DNA from: an uncultured Thermomicrobiales bacterium
GTDB lineage: Bacteria; Chloroflexota; Chloroflexia; Thermomicrobiales; UBA6265
Direction of reading: 5' to 3'
NCBI GenBank assembly: GCA_902806325.1
Contig: CADCWE010000235.1
Location: 1 to 35,945, forward strand
Length of the DNA: 35,945 bases
Position 1 is the first letter of the stretch. Each line of letters starts with the position of its first letter. Below are positions 15,584 through 26,241 of the stretch, in pieces. The notes under the pieces are model-generated. The model did not search any database. It was not told the origin of the DNA and saw only the letters and a list, made by a program, of their open reading frames with translations. Both the position numbers and the translations under genes were made by a program.

Positions 15584-17031
15584 CGATGCTCGAGCTGCCG
15601 GAGGTGTTGCGCGACGCGGGCGGCACCCTGATCGGCGCGCTGCCGATGCGGACCGCCTTTCCCCGGATCGAGCGGGACTCCCGCGCGGTCCGTCCGGGCG
15701 ACCTGTTCGTGGCGATCCGGGGGGAACGCCTGGACGGGCACGCCTTCGTCGCCGAAGCGGCGGCGAAGGGGGCGATCGCCGCCCTGGTGGCCCGGGATTG
15801 GGCGGTCGGGCGGGAGCCGCCGCTGCCCGTGATCGCCGTCGACGACCCTGTGGCGGCGTTGCAGCGGATGGCGGCGGCGCGGCGCCTCCGTCTGGGGACG
15901 ATCGTGGTCGGCGTCACCGGCAGCGTCGGCAAAACCAGCGCCAAAGAGGTGATCGCTTCCGTGCTCGGGGCGCGCTACCGGACGTATCGGAGCCCGGGCA
16001 ACCTCAACAACGAGATCGGATTGCCGCTCTCCCTGCTGGAGATGGACACGGGGACCGAGGTCGCGGTGTTGGAGATGGGCGGCGCTTACGCGGCGGGCGA
16101 GCTGACCTTGCTGTCCCAGATCGCAAAACCGGCGGTCGCGGTCGTGACCAACGTCCATCCCGTCCACCTCGAACGGATGGGCACGATCGAGGCGATCGCC
16201 AATACCAAAGCCGAACTGGTCGAGTCGCTGCCCGCCGACGGCGTCGCGGTCCTCAACGGCGACGATCCGCGGGTGCGGGCAATGGCCGGTCGCTGCCGGG
16301 GCCGGGTCTTGTTCTACGGCTTGGGCGCCGACTGCGACGTCCGCGGCAGCCGGGTCGAAAGCGAGGCGTTGGAAGGGACGTCCTTCCTGCTCCACCTCGA
16401 CGGCGAGGAAGCCCACCTCAAGGTCCCCCTGGTCGGCGGCCACGCGGTCGAGCTGGCGCTGGCCGGGATCGCGGTCGGACACGCCCTGGGGATGGTGGTG
16501 CCGGAGATGCTGGTCGGGTTCCGCGATCCGGGGATCCAGGTCCGGCTGCTGGTCGTGCCGGGGCCAAACGGGGCGCGCATGATCGACGACACCTACAACG
16601 CCAGCACCCCCTCGGTGCTCTCCGCGCTGGGGCTGATCGAGGCGCTGCGACCGGCCCGCGCGGTGGCGGTGCTGGGGGACATGCGGGAACTGGGAGAGGT
16701 CGCGGAGGCGGAGCACCGGGTCGTCGGGCGCCGCGCCGCCGAGGTGGTCGACCTGCTGGTGACCTACGGCGAGCTGGCCCGGATCATCGCCGCCGAGGCG
16801 GCGGCGGCGGCCCGCCACGTCGACGGGCGGCGGGTCCGCGTGCAATCATTCGCGCTCGACGAGCGGGCGGAGCTGATCGGATTCCTCCGCGACGAGTTGG
16901 GCGAGGGCGACACCGTCCTCCTGAAGGGATCGCGCGGGCTGGCGATGGAAGAGATGGTCGCCGCGCTGCGCACCGACGCGGGCGGCGCGGGCGAGGCCCG
17001 CGACCCGGCGCCGGCTGGCCGGGACGGATGA
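15580..17031 (+). CDS. murF: UDP-MurNAc-tripeptide-D-Ala-D-Ala ligase MurF
   Basis: MurF uses ATP to add the D-Ala-D-Ala dipeptide to the UDP-MurNAc tripeptide, the last cytoplasmic step before lipid attachment. The 483-residue product has the N-terminal Mur domain with DSRAVRPGDLFVAIRGERLDG, the ATP loop VGVTGSVGKTSAKEVI (Lys118), the RSPGNLNNEIGLPLSLL segment that separates MurF from MurE, TNVHPVHLERMGT, and the C-terminal DDTYNASTPSVLSAL with AVLGDMRELGE. All these are MurF hallmarks. It overlaps rsmH by four bases (ATGA), implying coupled translation, and mraY follows about 107 bases downstream. Confidence 0.97.
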   Translation: MTMLELPEVLRDAGGTLIGALPMRTAFPRIERDSRAVRPGDLFVAIRGERLDGHAFVAEAAAKGAIAALVARDWAVGREPPLPVIAVDDPVAALQRMAAARRLRLGTIVVGVTGSVGKTSAKEVIASVLGARYRTYRSPGNLNNEIGLPLSLLEMDTGTEVAVLEMGGAYAAGELTLLSQIAKPAVAVVTNVHPVHLERMGTIEAIANTKAELVESLPADGVAVLNGDDPRVRAMAGRCRGRVLFYGLGADCDVRGSRVESEALEGTSFLLHLDGEEAHLKVPLVGGHAVELALAGIAVGHALGMVVPEMLVGFRDPGIQVRLLVVPGPNGARMIDDTYNASTPSVLSALGLIEALRPARAVAVLGDMRELGEVAEAEHRVVGRRAAEVVDLLVTYGELARIIAAEAAAAARHVDGRRVRVQSFALDERAELIGFLRDELGEGDTVLLKGSRGLAMEEMVAALRTDAGGAGEARDPAPAGRDG

Positions 17032-17138
17032 TCGGCGTCGGCGACGGATGGTCGGATCCGGATGGATCGTGGTCCAGCCGGCTGGCGGGGTTGCCGTTGC
17101 TAATCGGCAGCGTAATGCCCGCCGACAAAGAGGAGAAC

Positions 17139-18122
17139 ATGGCCGTCTCGCTGGCCCTGGCCGGGTTGGCGTTCGTGGTCACACTGATACTCGGTCGACC
17201 GATCATCACGCTCTTGCGCCAGAAAAAGGTGGGCAAACGGATTCGGGTCGACGGTCCGGAAACCCACCTGATCAAGAGCGGCACCCCGACGATGGGCGGG
17301 CTGATGATCGGCCTCTCGGTGGTGCTGTTGACGCTGGTGTTCAACCTCCTGGGCCGGCTCTCCATGCTATTGCCGGTTGGAGTCCTGATCGCGGCCGGGT
17401 TTCTCGGTGCCGTGGACGATCGGATGAGCTTGGTTGGCGGCGACAAGTCGGGAATGACCGCCCGGTTCAAATTCGCCTGGCTGAGCGTGTTTGGGTTGGT
17501 TGCCGCCGCGCTGTTGCACCTGCCGGAACCGGTCGGGTTGGCGCTGCACCACATCTACGTGCCGTTTTTCGGCCGCTACGACATCGGGTTCGTCTACTTC
17601 CCGATCGCCGCCTTCGCCATCATCGGGATGGCGAACGGGGTCAACCTGGCCGACGGCCTGGACACCCTGGCCGGCGGCACGGCGGCGATCGCGTTCGTCG
17701 CCTACGGGATCATCGCCTACCGCCAGGGACAGGTCGGGGTGGTCACGTTCTGCTTTACGATGGTCGGCGCCTTGATGGGTTTCCTCTGGTTCAACGCCCA
17801 CCCGGCCCAAGTCTTTATGGGGGACACCGGGTCGCTGGCGATCGGGGCGGCGTTGGCGACGGCGGCGTTCATGACCGGGCAGTGGCTGCTCCTGCCCGTG
17901 GTCGGTTTGGTCTTCGTCGCCGAGACCGCCTCGGTGATGCTCCAGGTCGGCTACTTCAAGCTCACCAAGCGGCGCTACGGCGAAGGGCGGCGCTTGTTCA
18001 AGATCACGCCGCTGCACCACCACTTCGAGTTGCACGGTTGGTCGGAAACCCAGGTCACGATGCGGTTCTGGATGGTGGCGATGATGGCGGGGCTGATGGG
18101 GGTGGCGCTGGCGTTGTTGTAG
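17139..18122 (+). CDS. mraY: Phospho-MurNAc-pentapeptide transferase MraY
   Basis: MraY moves phospho-MurNAc-pentapeptide from UDP onto undecaprenyl phosphate, making lipid I at the inner face of the membrane. The 327-residue product is a ten-helix membrane protein with IKSGTPTMGGLMIG, the aspartate pair in GAVDDRMSL, the substrate loop GMANGVNLADGLDTLAGG, FNAHPAQVFMGDTGSLAIG, and the ITPLHHHFELHGWSE histidine loop. I prefer the ATG at 17139, which has AAAGAGGAG just ahead and begins the first helix. The ATG at 17028 overlapping the murF stop (ATGA) would add 37 unconserved residues but remains possible. The catalytic residues all appear present. Confidence 0.95.
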   Translation: MAVSLALAGLAFVVTLILGRPIITLLRQKKVGKRIRVDGPETHLIKSGTPTMGGLMIGLSVVLLTLVFNLLGRLSMLLPVGVLIAAGFLGAVDDRMSLVGGDKSGMTARFKFAWLSVFGLVAAALLHLPEPVGLALHHIYVPFFGRYDIGFVYFPIAAFAIIGMANGVNLADGLDTLAGGTAAIAFVAYGIIAYRQGQVGVVTFCFTMVGALMGFLWFNAHPAQVFMGDTGSLAIGAALATAAFMTGQWLLLPVVGLVFVAETASVMLQVGYFKLTKRRYGEGRRLFKITPLHHHFELHGWSETQVTMRFWMVAMMAGLMGVALALL

Positions 18123-18208
18123 CCGTCAGCGGACAGCTATCGGCCGTCAGCCGGACGAGCTGGAGGGGTCGGTCGGGATGTTGAGGATCGCGAAGAAGCC
18201 GAAGGCTC
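18123..18208. other. mraY-murD spacer with repeat-like sequence
   Basis: The 86 bases contain a short degenerate repeat (GTCAGCGGACAGC, then GGCCGTCAGCC) resembling the TCAGC-type tandem debris seen between genes of many environmental bacteria, similar in style to the TCCTCAGTCCTCAGCCCTCA beside the secD stop (about 2150-2170). GAAGG just before the ATG at 18209 is the likely murD ribosome site. Confidence 0.4.
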
Positions 18209-19630
18209 ATGGCTGAGAGCTTCGCCAACCGTCGCGCGACGGTGATGGGCCTCGGCACGCGCGGCGGCGGGGTCGGGGTGGCGCGGTACCTGGCCGAGCG
18301 GGGGGCGGTCGTGACGGTCACCGACCGGCGACCGGAGGCGGATCTGCGCCCGGCGCTGGCCGAGCTCGACGGGTTGCCGATCCGGTACGTGTTGGGGCGC
18401 CACGAGGAGCGGGATTTCACGCCCGAGGGGGCGGATCTGGTGGTTCGGAACCCGGGGGTGCCGCGGCGGGCGCCGCTGCTGGAGTTGGCTCGGTCGCGCG
18501 GCGTGCCGGTCGAGATGGAGATGAGCCTGTTCCTCCGGGCGTGCCCGGCGCCGACCGTCGGCATCACCGGCACCAAGGGCAAAACCACCACCGCCACGCT
18601 CTGCGCGGCGATGCTCTCCGCGTGGGACTCGCGGACGGTGCTGGCCGGGAACATGGGCGTCTCGGCGCTGGGGCAACTGGACCGGATGGACGCGGAGACA
18701 CCGGTGGTGTTGGAGCTGTCCAGTTGGCAGGTGGAGTCGCTGATCGAGCACCGGTTGGCGCCAACGATCGCCGTCCTGACCAACGTCTCCGAGGACCACC
18801 TGGACCACTACGACGGCTTCGCCGACTACGCGGCGACCAAACGCGGCATCGCCCGGCACCAAACCGCCTCCGACGCGCTGGTCCTGAACCGGGAGGACCC
18901 GGAAGCGTGGCGGGCGGCGTCCGCAACGGCGGCGACCGTGGTCCCGTTCGGTCTGCTGGACGAGGGCGCCGACGGGGCGTGGCTCGACGGCGACGCGCTG
19001 ACCTGGCGCCGGCGGGGCGAAACGGCGCGCTGGGAGCGACCCCGGAGCATCCCCTTCGCCGGACCGCACGGCGCGGCCGACGCGCTGGCGGCGCTGGCGG
19101 CGGCGGCGCTGCGCGGGGCGACGCCGGAGGCGATCCAGACGGGCCTATCCGGGTTCGCCGGGGTGCGGGACCGGATGGAGACGGTGGCCCACCGGGCGGG
19201 TGTTCGCTTCGTCAACGACACCACCGCCACCGCGCCCGCCGCGACCGCCGCCGCGCTGCGGGCGTTGGCCGGGCAGCCGGTCTTCCTGATTGCCGGGGGG
19301 GCCGACAAGATGACCGACCTCACCCCGCTGGCGCGGGCCGCTTCGAGCGCCGAGCGGGTCTATCTGCTCGACGGGAGCGCGACACCGACCCTGGCGGCGC
19401 TCCTCGCGGACCGGGGGGTGAGTTACCTGGGGCCGTTCGGCGCGATGGACGATGCGGTCGACGCCGCGGCCGCCGAGGCGACCGCCGGCTCGGTGGTGCT
19501 GCTTTCGCCGGGTTGCGCGAGCTTCGGGTTGTTCCGCGACGAGTTCGACCGGGGCGAACGATTTCGGCAGGCGGTGGCCCGGTTGCTCGAGACCACCCCG
19601 GCCCCCGGTCAGGAAGCGACGACGGTATGA
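18209..19630 (+). CDS. murD: UDP-MurNAc-L-alanine:D-glutamate ligase MurD
   Basis: MurD adds D-glutamate to UDP-MurNAc-L-Ala with ATP. The 473-residue product has an N-terminal Rossmann start (VMGLGTRGGGVGVARYLAER), the ATP loop GITGTKGKTTTATLC (residues 121-127 for GTKGKTT), LELSSWQVESL, TNVSEDHLDHYDGFADYAAT with the Lys that is normally carbamylated (KRGIARHQ), and a C-terminal FLIAGGADKMTDL plus LLSPGCASFGLFRDEFDRGE, both MurD-specific. Odd point: the usual NDSKATN substrate-binding element reads NDTTATAP (residues 336-343), so the Lys that contacts the substrate in E. coli MurD is replaced by Thr339. It overlaps murCB by four bases (ATGA). Confidence 0.95.
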   Translation: MAESFANRRATVMGLGTRGGGVGVARYLAERGAVVTVTDRRPEADLRPALAELDGLPIRYVLGRHEERDFTPEGADLVVRNPGVPRRAPLLELARSRGVPVEMEMSLFLRACPAPTVGITGTKGKTTTATLCAAMLSAWDSRTVLAGNMGVSALGQLDRMDAETPVVLELSSWQVESLIEHRLAPTIAVLTNVSEDHLDHYDGFADYAATKRGIARHQTASDALVLNREDPEAWRAASATAATVVPFGLLDEGADGAWLDGDALTWRRRGETARWERPRSIPFAGPHGAADALAALAAAALRGATPEAIQTGLSGFAGVRDRMETVAHRAGVRFVNDTTATAPAATAAALRALAGQPVFLIAGGADKMTDLTPLARAASSAERVYLLDGSATPTLAALLADRGVSYLGPFGAMDDAVDAAAAEATAGSVVLLSPGCASFGLFRDEFDRGERFRQAVARLLETTPAPGQEATTV

Positions 19631-21984
19631 CGATCGAACGGTTCCGCGAGACCGCGTTTGTCCTGCCGGAACCCCCGGCCGGGGTCCATTTCATTGGCGT
19701 CGGCGGGATCGGGATGAGCGGGTTGGCCCGCATCCTCCACGCCCGTGGGTTTCGCGTTTCCGGATCCGACGTAGCGGCGTCCGACCAGACCGCGGGCCTG
19801 GCGGCGGAGGGGATCCCGGTCACGATCGGGCACGGGGACGGGACCGCCGCCGCGGCGGCCGACCTGGTCGTGATCACGGCGGCCGTGCGGGGGGAGAACC
19901 CCGAAGTCGCGGCGGCGGTCGCGGCCGGGGTGCCGGTGGTCAAGCGGGCGGCCTTGCTCGGCGCGCTGGCCGCGAGCCGGCGCAGCGTCTGCGTCGCCGG
20001 GAGCCACGGCAAGAGCACCACCAGCGGGATGCTGGTTGCGGCCCTGCGGGACCTTGGCGCCGATCCGACCTACGCCATCGGGGCGGTGCTGGCGGCAACC
20101 GGCACCAACGCCGCGCCGGGGGCGGGCGCCGAGTTCGTGGTCGAGGCCGACGAGTACGACTACTCCTTCTGGCAACTGACCCCCGACATCGCGATCGTCA
20201 CCAACGTCGACTACGACCACCCGGACCTGTTTCCGGACCAAGCCGCCTACGACGCCGCCTTCGCCGGGTTCGTCGCCCGCATCAAGCCGGGCGGCGCCGT
20301 GATCCTGTCCCGCGACGACGCCGGAGCGCGGCGGCTCATGGATCGGTTCGCGTCCTCCTTCGACGGCGACCCGATCACCTTCGGCACGTCCGGCGACTCG
20401 GACTGGCTGCTCGGTGGCGAGCCGGGCGCCTGGCGGGTGCGGGCGCCGGGAGGGCCATGGCTCGACTTCCCGCTAGCGGTGCCCGGCGAACACAACGCGC
20501 GCAACGCGACGGCGGCGCTGGCGGCGCTGGCGCGGCTCGGTCACGACCCGGTGGCGGCGGCTCGGGCGCTGGCCGGTTACGCCGGAATCGGGCGCCGGTT
20601 CGAACCGAAGGGCGAGACCGGCGGGGTGACGGTGATCGACGACTACGCCCACCACCCGACCGAGGTCGCGGCAACGCTGGCGGCGGCGCGGGACCGCTTT
20701 CCGGGGCGCCGGTTGTGGGCGGTCTTCCAGCCCCATACGTTTACGCGCACCAAGGCCCTGCTGCCGGAATTCGCAGCGGCGTTGGCCCCGGCCGACGAAC
20801 TGATGGTGCTCGACATCTACGCCGCCCGGGAAACCGACTCGCTCGCCGTCTCGTCCAACGATCTGCTCGGCCTGCTGCCGGATCGGGCGATCGGGGGCGG
20901 CGGACCGGCCGATGCGGCGGCCCGATTGGCGACCGAGGTCCGCGCCGGCGATGTGGTGCTGACGATGGGCGCCGGGGACGTGACCGCCGTCGGTCCGCGA
21001 TTGCTGGAGGCCCTGAAACCGAGCCCCGTCAGGGCACCAGGGAAGGCGCGCGCCGCGACGGCAACGATCCCGGACGCGCCGCACCTCAAGCTGCTGACCG
21101 ATTCGCCGATGTCGCTCCACACCACCTGGCGCGTCGGCGGGATGGCGGATTTCTTGGTCCGGGCACCGACGCCGCCGGACCTGGCCGCCGCGTTGGCGTG
21201 GGCCACCGGGCAGGGATTACCGGTGACGGTGATCGGCGGCGGCAGCAACCTCCTCGTTGGGGACGGCGGTATCCGGGGGGCGGTGATCCTGGTCCGGACG
21301 CCGGGCGAGCGAGCGGATGGCCTTGTGGAGGCGACCGATCTTGGCGACGCGGTCGCGTTGCGCGTCGGCGCGGCGGCGCCGTTGTCGTGGGTGGGGCGGT
21401 ACGCGGCGGAGCGGGGCTGGGCGGGGATGGATTGGGGCGTTGGGCTGCCGGGCACGATCGGCGGCGCGACCGCCAACAACGCCGGTGCGCACGGCATCGA
21501 ACTCAAAGACTATCTCGATAGCGTGGTCATGATCGACAACGGCGGAGCGATGGCCGAGTACCCGGCGGCGTGGCTGGATGCCAGCTACCGCCATACCCGG
21601 ATCAAGCACGGTCCGCGCCCGCGCTCGGGGCACATCGTCGCCGCGATGTTCCGGTTGCCGAAGGGGGATCCGGTAGAACTCGTCCGCCTCGCCGACGACC
21701 ACGCGGCCTTCCGCAAGCGGACCCAGCCGACCGGCGCCTGCGCCGGGTCGGTGTTTGCCAACCCGCCCGACGACCACGCCGGGCGGCTGTTGGAGGCGGC
21801 CGGGTTGAAGGGGTTCGCGATCGGCGCGGCGCGGTTCTCGCCCAAGCACGCCAACTGGATCGTCAACGAGGGCGGCGCGACCGCTGCCCAGGTGCGCGAG
21901 CTGATCGCGCACGCTCGACAAACGGTGTCCGAGCGGTTCGGGGTTGCGTTGTCCACCGAGGTCGAGGAACTAGGAGAGCGGTAA
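19627..21984 (+). CDS. murC: MurC-MurB fusion: UDP-MurNAc-L-alanine ligase and UDP-MurNAc dehydrogenase
   Basis: One 785-residue frame carries two consecutive enzymes. Residues about 18-465 are MurC, which adds L-Ala to UDP-MurNAc: FIGVGGIGMSGLARILHARG, ATP loop AGSHGKSTTSGML (125-131), VVEADEYDYSF, TNVDYDHPDLF, and DDYAHHPTEVAATL with FQPHTFTRT. After a short linker, residues about 485-785 are MurB, the FAD enzyme that reduces UDP-GlcNAc-enolpyruvate to UDP-MurNAc: TTWRVGGMADFLV, IGGGSNLLVGDGGI, GLPGTIGGATANNAGAHGIE, and GSVFANPPDDHAGRL with Ser708 as the likely proton donor, ending in the STEVEELG glutamate. GSHGKST replaces the commoner GTHGKTT. The fusion joins successive steps in one chain. 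It overlaps murD by four bases; ddl follows 41 bases downstream. Confidence 0.95.
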   Translation: MTIERFRETAFVLPEPPAGVHFIGVGGIGMSGLARILHARGFRVSGSDVAASDQTAGLAAEGIPVTIGHGDGTAAAAADLVVITAAVRGENPEVAAAVAAGVPVVKRAALLGALAASRRSVCVAGSHGKSTTSGMLVAALRDLGADPTYAIGAVLAATGTNAAPGAGAEFVVEADEYDYSFWQLTPDIAIVTNVDYDHPDLFPDQAAYDAAFAGFVARIKPGGAVILSRDDAGARRLMDRFASSFDGDPITFGTSGDSDWLLGGEPGAWRVRAPGGPWLDFPLAVPGEHNARNATAALAALARLGHDPVAAARALAGYAGIGRRFEPKGETGGVTVIDDYAHHPTEVAATLAAARDRFPGRRLWAVFQPHTFTRTKALLPEFAAALAPADELMVLDIYAARETDSLAVSSNDLLGLLPDRAIGGGGPADAAARLATEVRAGDVVLTMGAGDVTAVGPRLLEALKPSPVRAPGKARAATATIPDAPHLKLLTDSPMSLHTTWRVGGMADFLVRAPTPPDLAAALAWATGQGLPVTVIGGGSNLLVGDGGIRGAVILVRTPGERADGLVEATDLGDAVALRVGAAAPLSWVGRYAAERGWAGMDWGVGLPGTIGGATANNAGAHGIELKDYLDSVVMIDNGGAMAEYPAAWLDASYRHTRIKHGPRPRSGHIVAAMFRLPKGDPVELVRLADDHAAFRKRTQPTGACAGSVFANPPDDHAGRLLEAAGLKGFAIGAARFSPKHANWIVNEGGATAAQVRELIAHARQTVSERFGVALSTEVEELGER

Positions 21985-22025
21985 CGGCCGGCCCGGTGCC
22001 GACCGCCGAGGGGGAGAACGATCCG

Positions 22026-23141
22026 ATGGCCGACGAGCAGGGGCGTGATCCGGGACGACGGGACGGCCGGGTGCGGGTGGCGGTGCTGTTCGGCGGGCAG
22101 TCGGACGAGCACGACGTTTCGCTGCGGTCGGCGCAGACCGTGATCGGCGCGCTGGACCCGCGGCGTTACGACGTGCGGATGGTCGGGATCACCCGCGACG
22201 GCCGGTGGTTGTCCGGCGGCGACCCGATGGCCCACCTGGTCGCGGAGTCGCCAATGTTCGCCCTCGGATCGGGGGCAGAGCGGGCGGCGAGCGGCGGGAA
22301 GGTCGAGGCGACCGCTCCCGGCGTGCTCCCGGCGGCGATGACCGGCGACGTCGACGTCGTGTTTCCGGTGCTGCACGGGCCGCGGGGCGAGGACGGCACC
22401 GTCCAGGGGATGCTGGAGTTGGCCGGGGTGCCGTACGTCGGGGCCGGGGTGCTGGGTTCGGCGGTGGCGATGGACAAGCCGATGGCGAAGACAATCCTGG
22501 CCCAGGCCGGGCTGCCGCAGGCGCCCTGGCTGCTGGTGACGCGCAAGGATTGGGACCGCGAGCCGGACACGGTCGCGGCGGCGATCGCGCAGCGGCTCGG
22601 GTTCCCCTGCTTCGTCAAACCGGGCAACATGGGGTCTAGCGTCGGCATCTCCAAGGTCCACGACGCGGCCGAGCTCGGCCCGGCGATGGCGGAGGCGGCA
22701 CACTTCGACCGCCGGATTCTGGTCGAGCGGGGGGTCAACGCCCGGGAGCTCGAAATCGCGGTGCTGGGCAACGACGAGCCGATCGCCTCGGTGGTCGGGG
22801 AAGTGGTGCCGAGCAACGAGTTCTACGACTACGCCGCGAAGTACGTCGACGACCGCTCGGAGCTGATCATTCCGGCCAAGTTAGATGGTACGACCCTGAT
22901 CCACCTCCAAGGGCTCGCGATCGACGCCTTCCGGGCACTGGATCTGGCCGGCATGGCGCGGGTGGACTTTTTCCTCGACAAAGACACCGATCACGTCTTC
23001 GTCAACGAGGTCAACACCCTGCCGGGATTCACCTCGATCAGCATGTACCCGCGGCTCTGGGAGGCGACCGGGATTCCGCTCCCGGAACTGGTCGATCGCC
23101 TGATCGGCCTGGCGATGGAACGTCACCAGAGCGGGAGGTAG
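22026..23141 (+). CDS. ddl: D-alanine--D-alanine ligase
   Basis: Ddl makes the D-Ala-D-Ala dipeptide used by MurF. The 371-residue product begins with RVAVLFGGQSDEHDVSLRSA, the family N-motif with the catalytic Glu/Ser region, followed by VFPVLHGPRGEDGTVQGMLE, GVPYVGAGVLGSAVAMDKPM, the ATP-grasp CFVKPGNMGSSVGISKV, NEFYDYAAKYVDD (the omega-loop of D-Ala-D-Ala rather than D-Ala-D-Lac enzymes, with Tyr), and the Mg-binding VFVNEVNTLPGFTSISMYP. The ATG at 22026 has GAGGGGGAG about ten bases upstream. It is the last gene of the cell-wall operon; lon has its own promoter downstream. Confidence 0.96.
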   Translation: MADEQGRDPGRRDGRVRVAVLFGGQSDEHDVSLRSAQTVIGALDPRRYDVRMVGITRDGRWLSGGDPMAHLVAESPMFALGSGAERAASGGKVEATAPGVLPAAMTGDVDVVFPVLHGPRGEDGTVQGMLELAGVPYVGAGVLGSAVAMDKPMAKTILAQAGLPQAPWLLVTRKDWDREPDTVAAAIAQRLGFPCFVKPGNMGSSVGISKVHDAAELGPAMAEAAHFDRRILVERGVNARELEIAVLGNDEPIASVVGEVVPSNEFYDYAAKYVDDRSELIIPAKLDGTTLIHLQGLAIDAFRALDLAGMARVDFFLDKDTDHVFVNEVNTLPGFTSISMYPRLWEATGIPLPELVDRLIGLAMERHQSGR

Positions 23142-23558
23142 ACGCCTCTACCGTGGTGATGGACCCACGTTCGCCTCGCCCGTGCTCGGCCGCCTCGCCG
23201 GTCGTCGGGACCAATGCCCTACGCGGTTGGGTGGCGGCCGGGCCCGGATCGCTGCGTGCTGGGTGCGAACCCGGCGGTGGCACGACGCGTTCGCCCGCCG
23301 GTCGATCCGATCCCTCCCGCGGCGGGATTCGACCGCCGTTCCCTTCCCGCCGGGATCGCGTCGGGTGACCGGACGCGCCCCCAACCGCCCCGGTGTTCGC
23401 TGGTCACACCCGCCCCCCTGGGGTATGATGGGCACCACCGAAACGAACAGGGGCTCCCGCTCCTCCCCGCCGGATCGCCCGCCTCGGTCCGCCCGTGGCG
23501 ATGCCATCCCCGGCTCTGGGGAGTGTTGTCGTATGCGACCACGCAGAGGTGTCGAGCG
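23142..23558. other. Intergenic region upstream of lon
   Basis: The 417 bases hold no supported gene. The distal part contains a credible promoter for lon (23401-23429). Between it and the lon ATG lies a leader of about 125 bases of unknown use. I looked for heat-shock operators and saw no CIRCE (TTAGCACTC-N9-GAGTGCTAA) and no HspR-type CTTGAGT/ACTCAAG repeat. The first 250 bases show nothing recognisable. Confidence 0.45.
23401..23429 (+). promoter_or_regulatory. Candidate lon promoter
   Basis: TGGTCA (23401-23406) and TATGAT (23424-23429) are separated by 17 bases, with four and five matches to the sigma-70 consensus boxes. The start of transcription would be near 23436, giving a leader of about 123 bases before the lon ATG at 23559. 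Confidence 0.5.
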
Positions 23559-26033
<2,475 letters not shown>

Positions 26034-26042
26034 GGGTACGCG

Positions 26043-26188
26043 CCCTCACCCCCGGCCCCTCGCCCGCGCGGGCGGGGGGAGCACGGTGCTTCCCAGGAGC
26101 CCCACCTTCGAACCAGCGCACTCGATTCGGACGCGCCGTTCCCGGTTCAAGCCCGCCTTGCCCGCGCGGGCATGGGGCCGGGGTGATG
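26043..26188. repeat. Long inverted repeat downstream of lon
   Basis: The left arm (26043-26073, CCCTCACCCCCGGCCCCTCG then CCCGCGCGGGC) pairs with the right arm (26160-26188, GCCCGCGCGGGCATGGGGCC then GGGGTGATG) over about 28 bases with one bulge and about three mismatches. The 85-base interior contains a weaker nested pairing (CCTTCGAACC near 26104-26113, GGTTCAAG near 26144-26151). The CCCTCACCCCC...GGCCCCTC type is a common dispersed intergenic element. It could end the lon transcript but has no T-run. Confidence 0.6.
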
Positions 26189-26241
26189 CCGGCTCTCCGC
26201 ACTGCGCCGTATCTTTTGGATCTGGATACGGAGTAGAAGGC

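Noticed and set aside
17028-17138. mraY start at the ATGA overlap with murF
   Set aside because: Not excluded, but the extra 37 residues precede the conserved first helix and the ATG at 17139 has a much better ribosome site.
23255-23300. tRNA-like GTGCGAACCCGGC segment upstream of lon
   Set aside because: It only loosely resembles a T-arm; no acceptor stem, D-arm or anticodon arm can be folded around it.
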